Assembly (NCBI GenBank): GCA_036873755.1
Contig: JAVTVY010006829.1
Location: forward strand, 186,001-250,000
Direction: 5' to 3'
DNA length: 64,000 nucleotides
Source of the DNA: Hanleya hanleyi
Taxonomy: Eukaryota > Mollusca > Polyplacophora > Lepidopleurida > Hanleyidae
Within the stretch, counting starts at the first letter, position 1. Each line of letters opens with the position of its first letter. Shown here piece by piece: positions 36,120 through 47,569 of the stretch. The notes beneath the pieces were generated by a model. It saw only the letters and a list, made by a program, of their open reading frames with translations. It made no database searches and had not been told where the DNA came from. A program made the position numbers and the translations under genes.

Positions 36120-36700
36120 TTTTGTCTTACAGTACCAGTTCCAAAATAGAAATAATAAAAACACTGGATGGTTTCCTAAAAGAGAGAAGCGGTCACCAGT
36201 TTTCAATGATGTCTAGAAGACATCAGTAGTTTGTCACCATAATTGTGTATCCAATACGATACAAGGGTATTGGGAACAGCGTATTGTGACACAATGCCAT
36301 ATGAACCCACAGACTAAGTGTGACTTTTTTGTCGTCCCAGCGCCAGGGGCCGTTTGAATATCACGTGTTTTACATCTCCATTATGTTCACTTGAACAGTC
36401 ACAATCAAAGCGTGACTGAGATACACACTCTGGAGGCAGCTTGGCATTCTTTTGGATATGGAGTGATGGTTAGTGATTGGGATTTTATGTATGGAACATC
36501 ATCGTGTATTACTGATACCATTGAGGACTGTTGACCGCTTCTCTCTTGAAGGCATCCATCTTGTGTTTTTACTATTTTTATTTCAAACACATTTGGAATT
36601 GGTGCTGGGTGTCGTGGGAAATGGGTCTTTCGCTTCTTGACGCCGAAGTTGGTTTTTTTTGGAAGACGGCTGAGTGTTGAATGTCGGATCTGACGCTTGT
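36120..36700. repeat. PLE 3'-region copies in inverted order
   Basis: A minus-oriented fragment (36125-36220, gagagaagcggtcaccagttttcaatgatgtc) is followed by a plus-oriented copy from about 36345 (cacaatcaaagcgtgactgagatacaca ... gactgttgaccgcttctctc ... tgtcggatctgacgcttg, ending near 36699). Confidence 0.6.
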
Positions 36701-36940
36701 TATCTAACTAGTAGTACTTGGCTGTGTTATTTAACTAGTAGTAATTAGCTGTGTTATTTAACTAGTAGTACTTTGTTATTTAACTAGTAGTACTTAGCTG
36801 TGTTATCTAACTAGTAATACTTAGCTGTGTTATTTAACTAGTAGTTCTTAGCTGTGTTATTTAACTAGTAGCACTTAGCTGTGTTATTTAACTAGTAGTG
36901 CTTAGCTGTGTTATCTAACTAGTAGTACTTAGCTGTGTTT
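36699..36940 (+). repeat. 27-bp minisatellite, about 9 copies
   Basis: The unit ttatttaactagtagtac plus ttagctgtg is repeated with few changes; one unit is shortened to 21 bp. It begins exactly where the PLE 3' region ends. Confidence 0.9.
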
Positions 36941-36949
36941 TTTTATATA

Positions 36950-39720
36950 CTGGGAAATGCACACCGTATTATGTATACAGTCCCTAGACCACCGTTAGGC
37001 AGGATTATATTTTGGGAGACAACGTCCGGGTTCATCCATATTATGTTTGATATGAGTTCTTAGACTAGCAGATTCTATGGACGACTACTGATGAAAGAAG
37101 ACTTGCCAGTGATATAAATGAGATAATGACAATTATGTTGTCATGCTCACAAAATCGAAAACGGCCAGTTGAAGAAATTTCAATAATCTATAGCTTGTGG
37201 CTAATTGGAAATTTTTGCACACAATTAGAATCTCTAAATGACATAAAACTATGCTGTTGCATTGAGATCTGCTTTAGAGTCAGATGACCTCACAGGCCAA
37301 TATTCTGGCTGCATATATCTAGAAACATCCCAAGATATACCTCACCCACACTTTTATTGTGAATGTTCAGGTGAACATCTTGAATGACATAACCACACGG
37401 CCCCTGACCAAACCCTACTTTGAAAGCAGGATCTATACGTGTTGGCAGTGGTAGATTTCTAAGTTATATACATTTTCGGCCGATTGCAATAATTACGATG
37501 TGAACGTCAAAAATTCATTCTCAGTGAATTGTCAAGTGTTATTTGTGCTCCATCAATATGATCTGGAGAGTATCGAGAAAGCTATTTGAAGAGTGTAGAT
37601 TTTCTGGTGTCTTGTCTATATACAATTTAACATGATCCAAACACCAGTCAACATTGATCAGATGTTTCTTGGTATATAGACAATCTGTGTAAATACTAAC
37701 TATTTCCTTTTCAAAAGAATACTCAGAACGATATCCATAGATACGTCAATTCTCCGGGCGGATAGCATGCGAATAATTTCGAAAGAAAGTATGTCGTCCC
37801 AACCTGCTACTCCTGATAATGTAACCGGGATTAACTGATAAAGAATGTTCCCTAGTTCGAGCCCCAACGTGAGCGCAGAGTGTTTCGGCCCAGATTTGAC
37901 GAGCAGGTGCCAAAAAATGTCTAAAGAACGAGTCGATGTGGACAATACAGGAGTCGTTTTCATTCACCGGCTCGCTTACTTCCTCCAAAGGCACGGCGCG
38001 ACATTTATATTAGAGAAAAAAACACATGATAATATTATGGCGGATGTTTATGAGAATAAAAAAAATTCATGTAGCATTAACCAAATGTATATCCTAGTGG
38101 GCTAAACCTGATACAAGAGCTAAAATCCTAATTCCGAGAAAATACGGCCGTGTTATCATGTCTACGTGAAAGATTTGGAACAAAACAATGTCCTAAATTT
38201 TCTTTCTATTTAAACTGTTACTTTTTGCAGCATTCGAAATACTCTTATCATTCATCTTGCCACTTTTTCTGTATTTAAGAAAATTGAATGGATATTTCTA
38301 GATTTTCTATTTCGAATAGCTGACGTTGAACCCACACACATTCTCAGACTTGGAATGATGTGGTATGACGTCTAAAAACCCAAGTAGTCTTAATACGTCC
38401 AGAACGTTCCTATGTTTTAAATATTTGTGGAATATTTAGTTATAATGTGGAAATATTTAGCAATATTTCAAGGTTAGTTTATATTAACCGCGTGATATCT
38501 CACCTCGAAGCGAATGAGCCAAATACAGGTTCATATACCTTAACGATTCCGTCGATTGTTGTAATGCTGTCGAACATAGACCATGACTGCCATCTAGGGA
38601 TTTACGAAGCTTTACGAATGGAGCCTAACGAATTAAAAACCAGTCCAGTGTTTGGCGAATAGATTGATCTCACTCTAAAATGAATGTTTTCATTTTCTTA
38701 ACGTCTAGGATGGCCACATTTGATTTCTAGATGGCCATCAGGTTTATATTTCATTCCAGTGGCCATGTTGATGTTGATATTCATATGATGCAGCAATAGA
38801 TTTCCATTTTGGAATTCAAAGGTTGGACCAAGTTTAACACAAAATTAACTTGGCTCCAACCACTCAACGGACATTTCGAGGTCAAGGATTCGAGAGGTCG
38901 AGGATTCGAGAGGTCAAGGACTCGAGAGGTCTTTATAATCGGTTGGCAGAGACAGCTAAACAGTCTCCCGTCTCGTCAACGTTTTCTTTTTCATATGTAC
39001 GGTTGAGACACAATCACAGCCACAGTACAGCCACACCTGACCTATAATTCCATATTCAATACGAGAAAGACTAAACTATGACCCAGAAAACACACCATGT
39101 CTGATGTCTCAAATCCACGGATTTCAGAGACAAACGTGAGAGAGCTGCCTGTCGAGCATAGAATATCATTCTGGTTTCCGACGATCTCCGTGGAGTTCAG
39201 ATAGATATGTAAGTATAGAACACCAGATGCGACGCCCAATATCTAGGTTTTCACGTAGGTTTGTTCAAAGCCCGAAAGAACTCAACACAACCACTCTAAG
39301 CAAGACTTGTGTGCGAAATTAGACCTAAGCAAGCCCGAAACCTACGACGTTTTGACTAAAATAATTGATTTCCAGAGGCTAAACGCGTTACGGACGTTAC
39401 TCGTGCAGTCGAAACAGTCCACAATTTTCAAGGGTGTTTGGTCACAGCTTCCGTAACCAAGTTCAACATTGAGTGGCCCTCATTGCCAACCTGGACTATC
39501 AGTCGCCTCTAGATTCATTTTGGTGATAAATACTGCACACAGCTGTTGACCACATATCCTGAGTACAGAACCTCTGCTGTACTCTTTTGATGTTTGTATC
39601 TAATTCAGTTCATTCGACGGTCAGGGACCGTGTGAACACCATACAATACAGTATATCCATTGTGGAACGCCAAGCAATGCAGTATATCCAGTGTGGTCAT
39701 ATGAACAGCTTGCTTCAAAG
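36950..39720. other. gene-poor DNA, nothing recognised
   Basis: It contains a diverged PLE 3'-like piece at about 37340-37440 (cacacttttattgtg, ccacacggcccctgacc) and a 16-bp tandem repeat at 38878-38931. Minus frames at 37700-37994 match nothing I know. Confidence 0.45.
38878..38931 (+). repeat. 16-bp tandem repeat, 3.4 copies
   Basis: The unit gaggtcaaggattcga starts at 38878, 38894 and 38910, with a partial unit at 38926. Confidence 0.85.
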
Positions 39721-39730
39721 CATACTCATT

Positions 39731-40016
39731 TACTTTATTCCAGTAACTACTTTACGGACTTGGAAATTCAGAATCAATTACTTTATTCCAGTAAATACTT
39801 TACGGACTTGGAAATTCAGAATCAATTACTTTACTCCAGTAAATACTTTACGGAGTTGGAAATTCAGAATCAATTACTTTACTCCAGTAAATACTTTACG
39901 GAGTTGGAATTCAGAATCAATTAATTTATTCCAGTAAATACTTTACGGAGTTGGAATTCAGAATCAATTACTTTACTCCAGTAAATACTTTACGGACTTG
40001 GAAATTCAGAATCAAT
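39731..40016 (+). repeat. 48-bp minisatellite, 6 copies
   Basis: The unit actttattccagtaaatact plus ttacggacttggaaattcagaatcaatt is repeated. Because 48 is divisible by 3 it opens repeated reading frames, which are not a real protein. Confidence 0.9.
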
Positions 40017-40392
40017 GAAAAACACTTTATGGATTTGGCGATAAGAACATCGCGATGTCTTAAAGACACAATTGCCTGTATTTTGTTGCCAATACGGTCA
40101 CGCAAATAAGGTCTTAATTCCTCATCATTGGCAATGTATCATAAGCCAAATGAAATTCAGAACAATTTTCGAAATTTTCGATGCATGTTAATCTGTGTAA
40201 TATACAGTATTGAAGGAGGTAACCTATTTCAAGAACTTACTCTTCTTGTTTGAAGTCTAATTCATACAAAGATATATGGATTTAGATGTACGACACTGAG
40301 GGTTTATTCTTTCCGCCGATCCAATATACGCGTCTACAAAGGTATATATGTCAAGTTTCGCCGATAATAATATTCACTTCTCTGTCCATATA

Positions 40393-40554
40393 CACTGTCA
40401 GAAGGATTGGGTCAAATTGGCCAGGTATTTTGGGGTATAGACGTGACGGACCCAAAATGTTTGGGTCAAATTCGATTTTGATCCAAACATCTTGGGTCCT
40501 TTCGGCACAACTATTCTGGGTATGTCAAGTCCATACCCAAAAATTCTGACAGAG
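40393..40554. mobile_element. MITE with TA target duplication
   Basis: The left end is cactgtcagaaggattgggt and the right end inverted is ctctgtcagaatttttgggt. TA flanks lie at 40391-40392 and 40555-40556. The 162-bp body has paired ttgggtc/gacccaa words and no coding capacity. Confidence 0.75.
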
Positions 40555-40556
40555 TA

Positions 40557-43500
40557 GATCTCGTAACGATTGCTTTCAGCACAGTCTCATTATTTACATC
40601 CGACAGAACTATTTGCTAAGCTAATGTTGGTGATGTCCTATCGCCTCGATTGTGGTTTAACGGAACAGATCTCCAGGTGGTTAACGACTTCAGCCCTAAC
40701 TACATATAATACATTACAATTCAATCGTAATATGTCAATACGCTTATGTTGTTTTACCTGTTTTCACAACTTTGATCAACTAATTAGTTCCATAAACATT
40801 TTAGCAATTATATATACCCTGGATCAAGAAAATCGCGTGCTCTTTCAAATTACCACTCGAGGCTTCTATAAGGCAAGAAAAAAATTCCGATTAAAATGGT
40901 TACATATATTTTACACAAATAGTTAACAAGTATAGGTGCAAATGTTGCATAATCACTGAAACAATCCCAAGTGCATATGATTATGTTATTGATCGTTAGG
41001 TAGTGTGGACCGTTATTAAAATAATCACATGAGCCGTCGAACACTACTTCGACACTGAAAGGCAAGGAACTCGTTATCACTTCAAAATAATTTCGGCCAG
41101 ACAACTAAATGATCCTATCTACCAAATCATTATCTTCGACCCATTTTCTGTTTGTTTTTAGGCTAAAAGAGAAATTTTCGGTTTTTGAAAAATGTTAAAG
41201 AGTGTTTGAGATTTTGAGGCTACAATTATAAACTGTTCTCTGTTGAGCTAACTTCACCTTGGGAGGCCAACAGTATCATGAACATGAACTCCTTAGTCCA
41301 GGCCATAACTGCATTACTGATTAACCTACCGTTACTCAATTTACCTGGCCAGACGAAGGAAATGGGGACAGGAAACGTCCATCTTCCAGCTACTGTCCCT
41401 CGACAAATAAAAAAACATTACCGACCACGTGAACAAACATGCCTCACACGTTTTTGTCTTCTTTGTTTGCGACAAAAGAGTGTTGATGAGTTGGACAAAT
41501 ATCGCATCTATGACTCGCTTGAGAAAGAGCGTGCTTTATGGGACAGAAATGGCAAAAATTGTAAAAATGATCAAAATCTTTTGACAAGTGAATCGAAATT
41601 TGAGCAATTTTAAACGTTGATATCATAATTCCGACAGGATCTTGTAGAGAATGTTGTAAATGTTTGTATCTGTTGACGGGATGTTTCCAGACACAACTGC
41701 ACCCAGACGGTCTGTTCGTTAGATAAGTCTGTTCATCAGCTGAAAACTGTCTGCTTCTTCTCATTTGAAAGAATAATGTATCGAAATTTGGCCTGGGATC
41801 ACACACACACCGTCATTCACAAAGTTATTGTCTTGTCAGCTACTAGAATGCCAGGTTGAGAGAATCGTTCACGAAGCAATGCCACCATGCATACATTAGA
41901 GAAGTATACATATCGAAGCAAATTCATTATTCCAACGAGATCCAACAGAACAATCCTAGTAGTAACGTTATCAATGGTAAACGTTGCATCAGTTTACTGG
42001 TTAATCGGTTTTCAATCCGTAAACCATTAAAATAATTCACTATATCAGATATATATTCCATTTCAGATAACTGATAAAGCGGTGTGTTAATCTCTCTGAT
42101 TAAAATTGGATCCAGGTAGGCAGAGGCGATTGGATCTAAATTCTGGTATCAGAGTGTTACAGGAATAAAAATCGCCATTTCGATCGACAGCAGCTTTTTT
42201 CAATCTAATGAGGTTTCGATGTTGGATGTCCGATTTCCGTTTCTCTGATGTATGCTACATGTATCTCACGAATTCATCGAGACTACTACCAGTTCCAGTA
42301 ATTTATGTGACTTCTTCAGACATGCTCAGGCTAAATTGAAACAAGGAAATGGTCAATGATTGGTTGGTGAATATCCGATTCATTACCACACCTACCAGCG
42401 GAGCGACAGTCAGCTCTTATTTTAGCCAGACTGCACGGTATTTGAGTAGGCCTATTGGCATTCACGTAAATGGAAAAAAAAGAAAGAATAACGTCTGTGA
42501 AATTGGAAACAAAGTGTCCTTCCCAACACCAGGAAGTAAGGAGTAAACGTGAAATTTTTTACCCACGAAGAGAAAATTCAGAGAAATCCGTGAAGAAATG
42601 ATGGGTAGTTTGACTGGACACTCGCTAACCAAACCTTCACCATGTAAGACAAATAAGGGGACGTGAGATGGTTGGACAGTGTTGACGAGAACGTACTGGA
42701 ACTGAACCGGGCGAAGCCTGACGGTCCACATGGAAACTATTTGATCAAATACTGTAAAAGGATCTTATGTCATTCGAAAATCGAAGCTAAACAATTACGT
42801 GATGAACCTTTCACATGTCATGCTAATTTAGTTTTGCTCTGTTTAGCTTTTTATACTGTATTAATCATTCATTCGTGGGAATTGTCGCCTCATGAAAAAG
42901 TTGTATATGATCCTCATTTCACTTGTATTTGTTAACTGGTTGATAATTCATGGTTTTCGCATGAAACATTTGATATATACTTCAACACATTCGTCCAATT
43001 AAGTAGATCGCGAATTACAAAGCCCAATCGACATGTATCTGCCCATATATCCCGAGTGAAAGAAGTTCGCACGATAAAAATGTAGTTTTAGAGTTTGCAA
43101 CAAAGACTGCAGGATACTCCTGGTCAATTAACGATAGCAGGTAGTCATTTCATGTCGGTTGTAATATTGTGCAAGTATTGAGCACATGGGAGAGGAACAA
43201 GCGTCTTGAGTTAGAAAATGAAATTGCCAGAAGCCAAAAGAAAATGGAACATGAAGAACACTGGATTCCCCTACATTCTAAAAAACTTATTGATTAGGTA
43301 TTTTGTCGACTCAAGGATGCATTTCCTAGGCTTGGCTTCGTGTTTAAAATATCCTGCTGCTTCCAGAACATTACTGTAAATAGTTTGCGCAATATCTTCA
43401 GTTATATGTAACGCAACCATTTAACGCCCAAGCATTTTTTGTCCAAGCATTTTTTGTGTGAAAGTAAATATAAACCCATATCATCAATATTTCCGGTTAG

Positions 43501-43990
43501 AATTATAGTCTTGCACTTTATCTTGGTCAGATCAATATTTCTATACGATTTGGAGGGCGTAGATATTCTTTAAATTTACGGCCAATATTCTGCGGAATTG
43601 GTGGCTACTGCAAGTTTTGCCTTGGCTCGGCTTCAATCCGAAAAAAAATACAATAAAAGAGACGAGAGGTTTACACGGTGCAAAATAAAATTCATTCCAG
43701 TTTCATATGAACAGATCATGTTGAATTCATATGCTTCACGTGAATTCTCCTGCAGTGGCAAAAGTTACATAAACAAAAGCGGAAGTGAATCCGAACAAAC
43801 GATACAATTCGAATAAACCCGAAAGTAAATATTGTAGCCAAAGAGACCGTTATATAGCATTGCTCCTCGTTCCTGTGAGAACGACGTGGACATCGTGAGA
43901 GATAACAACGAATGTGTGAATCTCGGGAACATTACATTTCGTGGGCACGTGGCAAGTTATTGGAATCACTGTATCAGTGCATCTTGTGAT
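40557..43990. other. gene-poor DNA, no supported gene
   Basis: Several chance open frames. The 111-codon frame at 41278-41613 (+) begins with a hydrophobic leader, but no splice, family or coding signal supports it. A short duplication caagcattttttgt(c/g) occurs near 43430-43460. Confidence 0.4.
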
Positions 43991-44099
43991 GAAGAGTGCT
44001 CGTGAATTGAATGATTGGAGCGATTGTTTTTATTCACCTCACACGTAATGAGCAATCAGGGAGAAAGTTTATTATTAACGATGAGATGGTTGTGAATTA

Positions 44100-44498
44100 C
44101 AAGCGTCTAGTCCGTCATTCACAATTCAGCCGTCGTCCACCAAAGAACATCCGCGTCCATAATCCAAAGACCTATTCCATATTCCATATAACAGTATTAG
44201 CACCAAATTCAAAAAGACAATCATATATACATAAGCATAGGCTAGTTTCCTGCAAGAGAGAAGCGGTCAACAGTTTTCAATGATGCCGACAAGACATCAT
44301 GATGTTCCAAAAATAAAAACTTCGTATCGCTGATCAGTATTCTTAATCCATAATAATCGTTGTAAAGTCGTCATCTAGAGAATGGTGTATCTCAGTCACG
44401 CTTTGATTGTGACTGTTCATATGAGCACCACGAGGATCTTGAAGTACATGGGTTCATACGGCCCCTATAGCCCCGGGTTAAGCGGAATTAGACACAAG
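44100..44498 (-). repeat. PLE 3' untranslated region
   Basis: It begins caagcgtctagtccgtcatt and ends next to the RT stop at 44499. Marker words in order: ataatccaaagacctattcc, gcaagagagaagcggtcaac, gatgttccaaaaat, cgtatcgctgatcagtattc, tctcagtcacgctttgattg and cccgggttaagcggaattag. The agtcacgctttgattgtgact stretch can form a hairpin. Confidence 0.75.
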
Positions 44499-45660
44499 TT
44501 ACGAAACGTAACGCCATAGATCTTGCACGCTACGTTCGTATTTTGCTATCAGCATGCGATATGTATCGCCAAATTTGAGAAACTTTGAGTGGAGGCGCTT
44601 GGTGGAATAGCCCTGTTTTATGAGTTTCTGCAACAATGTTTTGTGACGTTGACTAAAATCGTCACACTTAGCACAGGATCTAGCAAATGCTACTAGGCGA
44701 GATATGTATACGCCCTATGTAGGTCCCACTGGAATATTACTGTCCAGAAAGGGATAGTTTACGATGCCGAAATTGTAACCATCTCTTTTGTCATAGAGAG
44801 AGAATGCCCGCTTCATTTTTGTAGAGATATAGATCTAAATACGATGTGCCTGTAGGGCTATCTGTAGCTTCCTTCAAATTCAGTGAAGGTTGATATATAT
44901 CCTTCACTGCGTCATTTATATAGCGACTATCCACAGCGAGAAGATCGTCCTTATAGCGTTTGGTGAATGAGAAGGAGCGGGCTTTGAATGGATCGGTTTT
45001 TTGAAAGCGCCTGCATATAGTCATATTCAGAAGAGAACAGACACAGGTCAGCCAACTGGGGTGCACAATTAGTACCCATTTCACATAGATATTTTTAATG
45101 AGAAATTCAAGCAACTCTATAAACAAAGAAACATCCCATGAATGATATCTCTTGTATGTAGTAGAGCTAAAGAAAGCTTAATGGCCTCCGACATTAATAT
45201 ATCTACGATCAGTTTTCTTGAACACAGATGCTATTAATGAACTTAGACGGTCAATAAGGTCCTGATGAGGGATTGTAGTATAGAGAGTCGAGAAATCCCA
45301 TGTGGATACAAGTCTGTACGGTATGTGACCTTTAGCATCAAGTTCTTCCGTAAGACATTTTGAGTTTTTCAATATCCACATACATTCAACGCCAGAGTTT
45401 TTAGAAATAGTGGCGCAATACCTTTCCCAAAATGCTTTTACCTCTTGAAGAACCAGCTATGAATCTAGCTTTTTATGGTGATTTATGCATTTTGGGAGTC
45501 CAGTACACTTTTGGTATGTCGTTATGATTGGTTGGAAGACAAATACCTCTTTCCCTGAGAAACTTTTTGTGATTGTTAAATAAATCTTCCAGAGTAAATG
45601 CAGTTGGGAGTAAGTAGACGTAGAACTGAAGAAGGGTCGTAAGGGTCGAAATATCGACCC
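44499..45660 (-). pseudogene. Penelope-like element reverse transcriptase, broken copy
   Basis: This is the longest PLE coding copy here. Minus-strand pieces in order: L-P-T-N-H-N-D-I-P-K-V-Y-W-T-P-K-M-H-K (about 45480-45540, the PLE-type P-K-x-H-K motif); S-T-W-D-F-S-T-L-Y-T-T-I-P-H (about 45270-45310); F-I-E-L-L-E-F-L-I-K-N-I-Y-V-K (about 45080-45126); R-Y-K-D-D-L-L-A-V-D (catalytic Y-x-D-D, with Lys where other copies have Ile); S-Y-L-D-L-Y-L-Y-K-N-E-A-G; then S-K-F-L-K-F-G-D-T-Y-R-M-L and a stop at 44499-44501. Frameshifts at about 45060, 45170 and 44790 and a lost stretch make it inactive. The frame ends right after the thumb region with no GIY-YIG nuclease. Confidence 0.68.
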
Positions 45661-45850
45661 TTTCGTCCCTTAACGTCGCATTGGCCGACATGTCATCCCT
45701 TAACATACCATTGTGATGTTGCGATATTAAGGGTCGATCATGTCAATAGTTTGTTTATTGTGATGTCATGGTCGACATGTCGGCCTTTAACGTCGTATTG
45801 GCTGACATGTCGACCCTAATGCGACGTTGATCTATCGACTCTTAACCTAT
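45600..45850. repeat. inverted-repeat element rich in GTCGACCCTTAACGTCG words
   Basis: The hairpin aagggtcgaaatatcgaccctt (about 45634-45661) and repeats of cgacatgtc(g/a)(a/g)cc and ttaacgtcg occur here. A relative is at 19480-19550. It adjoins the 5' edge of the PLE copy, so the minus frame there fuses repeat and PLE sequence. Confidence 0.5.
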
Positions 45851-45879
45851 ATATAGCATTACTATTATATTAATATTAT

Positions 45880-46720
45880 TCTCAGATCTGCCGTATCGAA
45901 AACAGAGGTCATCCAAACCTAAATTCCTGATTTCATATTATCAATACTAAATTCCCGAGTCTATAATGTCCGAAATGAATTCCGGAGCGGTCCAATATAT
46001 CTATAATGAAGTCTGAGCCAATAATATTCATAATAAATTTCATATCCCTTAACATGTATATTGATATTAAATCCATATATTTCGATACATCGCTGATCAA
46101 CGTAAAATGGATCAAAGACATACTGTTCCTCGCGTCAAACCCGTCTCTGGAGTATATTTATTCAATATGGACTTCTAACTCGTTTTCAATAGTTTGTAAC
46201 TTTATGACAGTGTATGGGGCGATTAACTTCAGTTACCTCCAATGTAATAAGCACCCAGGGGACGGTTTATTATTTACGATGAAGTCGCCAGCGAAAATGT
46301 CCACGGAATAACTATTTGCAAGTTTTTCTGACATCTCGACGTCGGATACGTTTCTTCTGTTATATGTTTTATTATTTCTTCATTTCTTTATAGTATTATA
46401 TTCATAATGTTATCAAATCTGACATATGGAAAGCAGACGTAATCCATAATTGAATAACTGAGTAACACCTGTAATTAATTCCATATTCTATAACATGACT
46501 ACAATCCATATGTGTCGAAACACGATGATAACCAAAAAATAGTTTCAAGTATCATAGGTCTCAGCAAAGCATACTGTTCTTCGATTCAAACACACCTCCA
46601 GAGTATTCTTTTATCAATATGAATCGTTCCCAATAGTTTATAACCTTATGACTGTGATACAGTGGAATCTTTAACAATAATGTACTCCATCGGTCACCAT
46701 GCCGCGTAATGTTGTGTGTA
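45880..46720 (+). repeat. diverged direct duplication
   Basis: About 45880-46280 and 46405-46720 align in order: catactgttc(c/t)tcg, tcaaac, ggagtat, caatatg, caatagttt, aactttatgac / aaccttatgac. Part of the same unit recurs near 44040-44090 (gagcaatcagggagaaagtttattatt). Unknown family. Confidence 0.45.
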
Positions 46721-46827
46721 GGGGGGTGGGGGGAGAAGCGATGTAAAGACATGTTACGCTTTGCAATATCGGTCTTAAACACCGGTTTTGGGTATTGTCA
46801 GTACTATAATGTCGTCCAACACAATTA

Positions 46828-46993
46828 CAAGCGTCTGGTTTGTCATTCATTATTCAGCCGTCGTCCATTAAGGAATATCCGCATCCATAATCCAAAGACC
46901 TATTCAATATTCCACATAACAGCATTTGCACCGAATTCAAAAAGACAAGCATAGTATAAACATAGGCTCGTTTCCAGCAACAGAGAAGCGGTC
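46828..46993 (-). repeat. PLE 3' region, truncated
   Basis: caagcgtctggtttgtcatt through gacctattcaatattccaca to gagaagcggtc, then a break into unrelated sequence. Confidence 0.65.
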
Positions 46994-47560
46994 CTGCAGA
47001 CGTAATATGCCTACTAATGTTGGTTTAGGCGCATTTAAACAAACGTTCCTGGCATAATTTTGATAAAACGCTGGATGATGACAAACCTTTTATGGATATG
47101 GACGACATCAATGTTCAATAGATATCAATCAGTCTGATAGTATCTACTGCACATGTTGGGATATTGTGAAGCACACCACCACGTGTCTTCCCGATTACTG
47201 TCCAGCAAGTTCCCCACATGTCTATTGCAGGGCAGAGCTCATAGCGAATCTTTTACAGCTAAAAATGACTGCTCCACCAGTTTCCAACATGCGGGGTTTA
47301 CATGAGGTATTCCCTATCTCTACAAAGACGACCATAACATTTCCTAGCATTTACCATATTTGTTAAACTTGTCCATTGTTTTGTTGGTGTCGAATATATA
47401 TATCTCGAGTTGATAAATTAAAATTTGATGTTCTGAACTTGTTACTATATATATTGTTATCATAGTCAGCGTATTCAGACATTGCTGTTCACTATATATC
47501 CCATCGATTAAAAACAATTCCGGGCTAATTTTAACTTTTACTTTCCAATACTGTTACTCC
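46994..47560. other. no gene seen
   Basis: A+T-rich sequence between a PLE fragment and a LINE remnant; nothing recognised. Confidence 0.5.
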
Positions 47561-47569
47561 ATTGTTGCA

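Noticed and set aside
37700..37994. Overlapping minus-strand frames as a host exon
   Set aside because: No known motif; both strands and two frames are open, so coding cannot be argued.
39587..39937. Repeat-protein frames in two phases
   Set aside because: Explained by the 48-bp minisatellite.
41278..41613. 111-codon frame with a hydrophobic N-terminus (possible secreted peptide)
   Set aside because: The leader is suggestive, but nothing else supports it: no family, no cleavage-site pattern and no neighbouring exon.
44340..44440. Hammerhead ribozyme in the PLE 3' region, as reported for some Penelope-like elements
   Set aside because: A hairpin (agtcac ... gtgact) is present, but I could not find the conserved CTGATGA ... 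GAAA core on either strand of the better-preserved copies.
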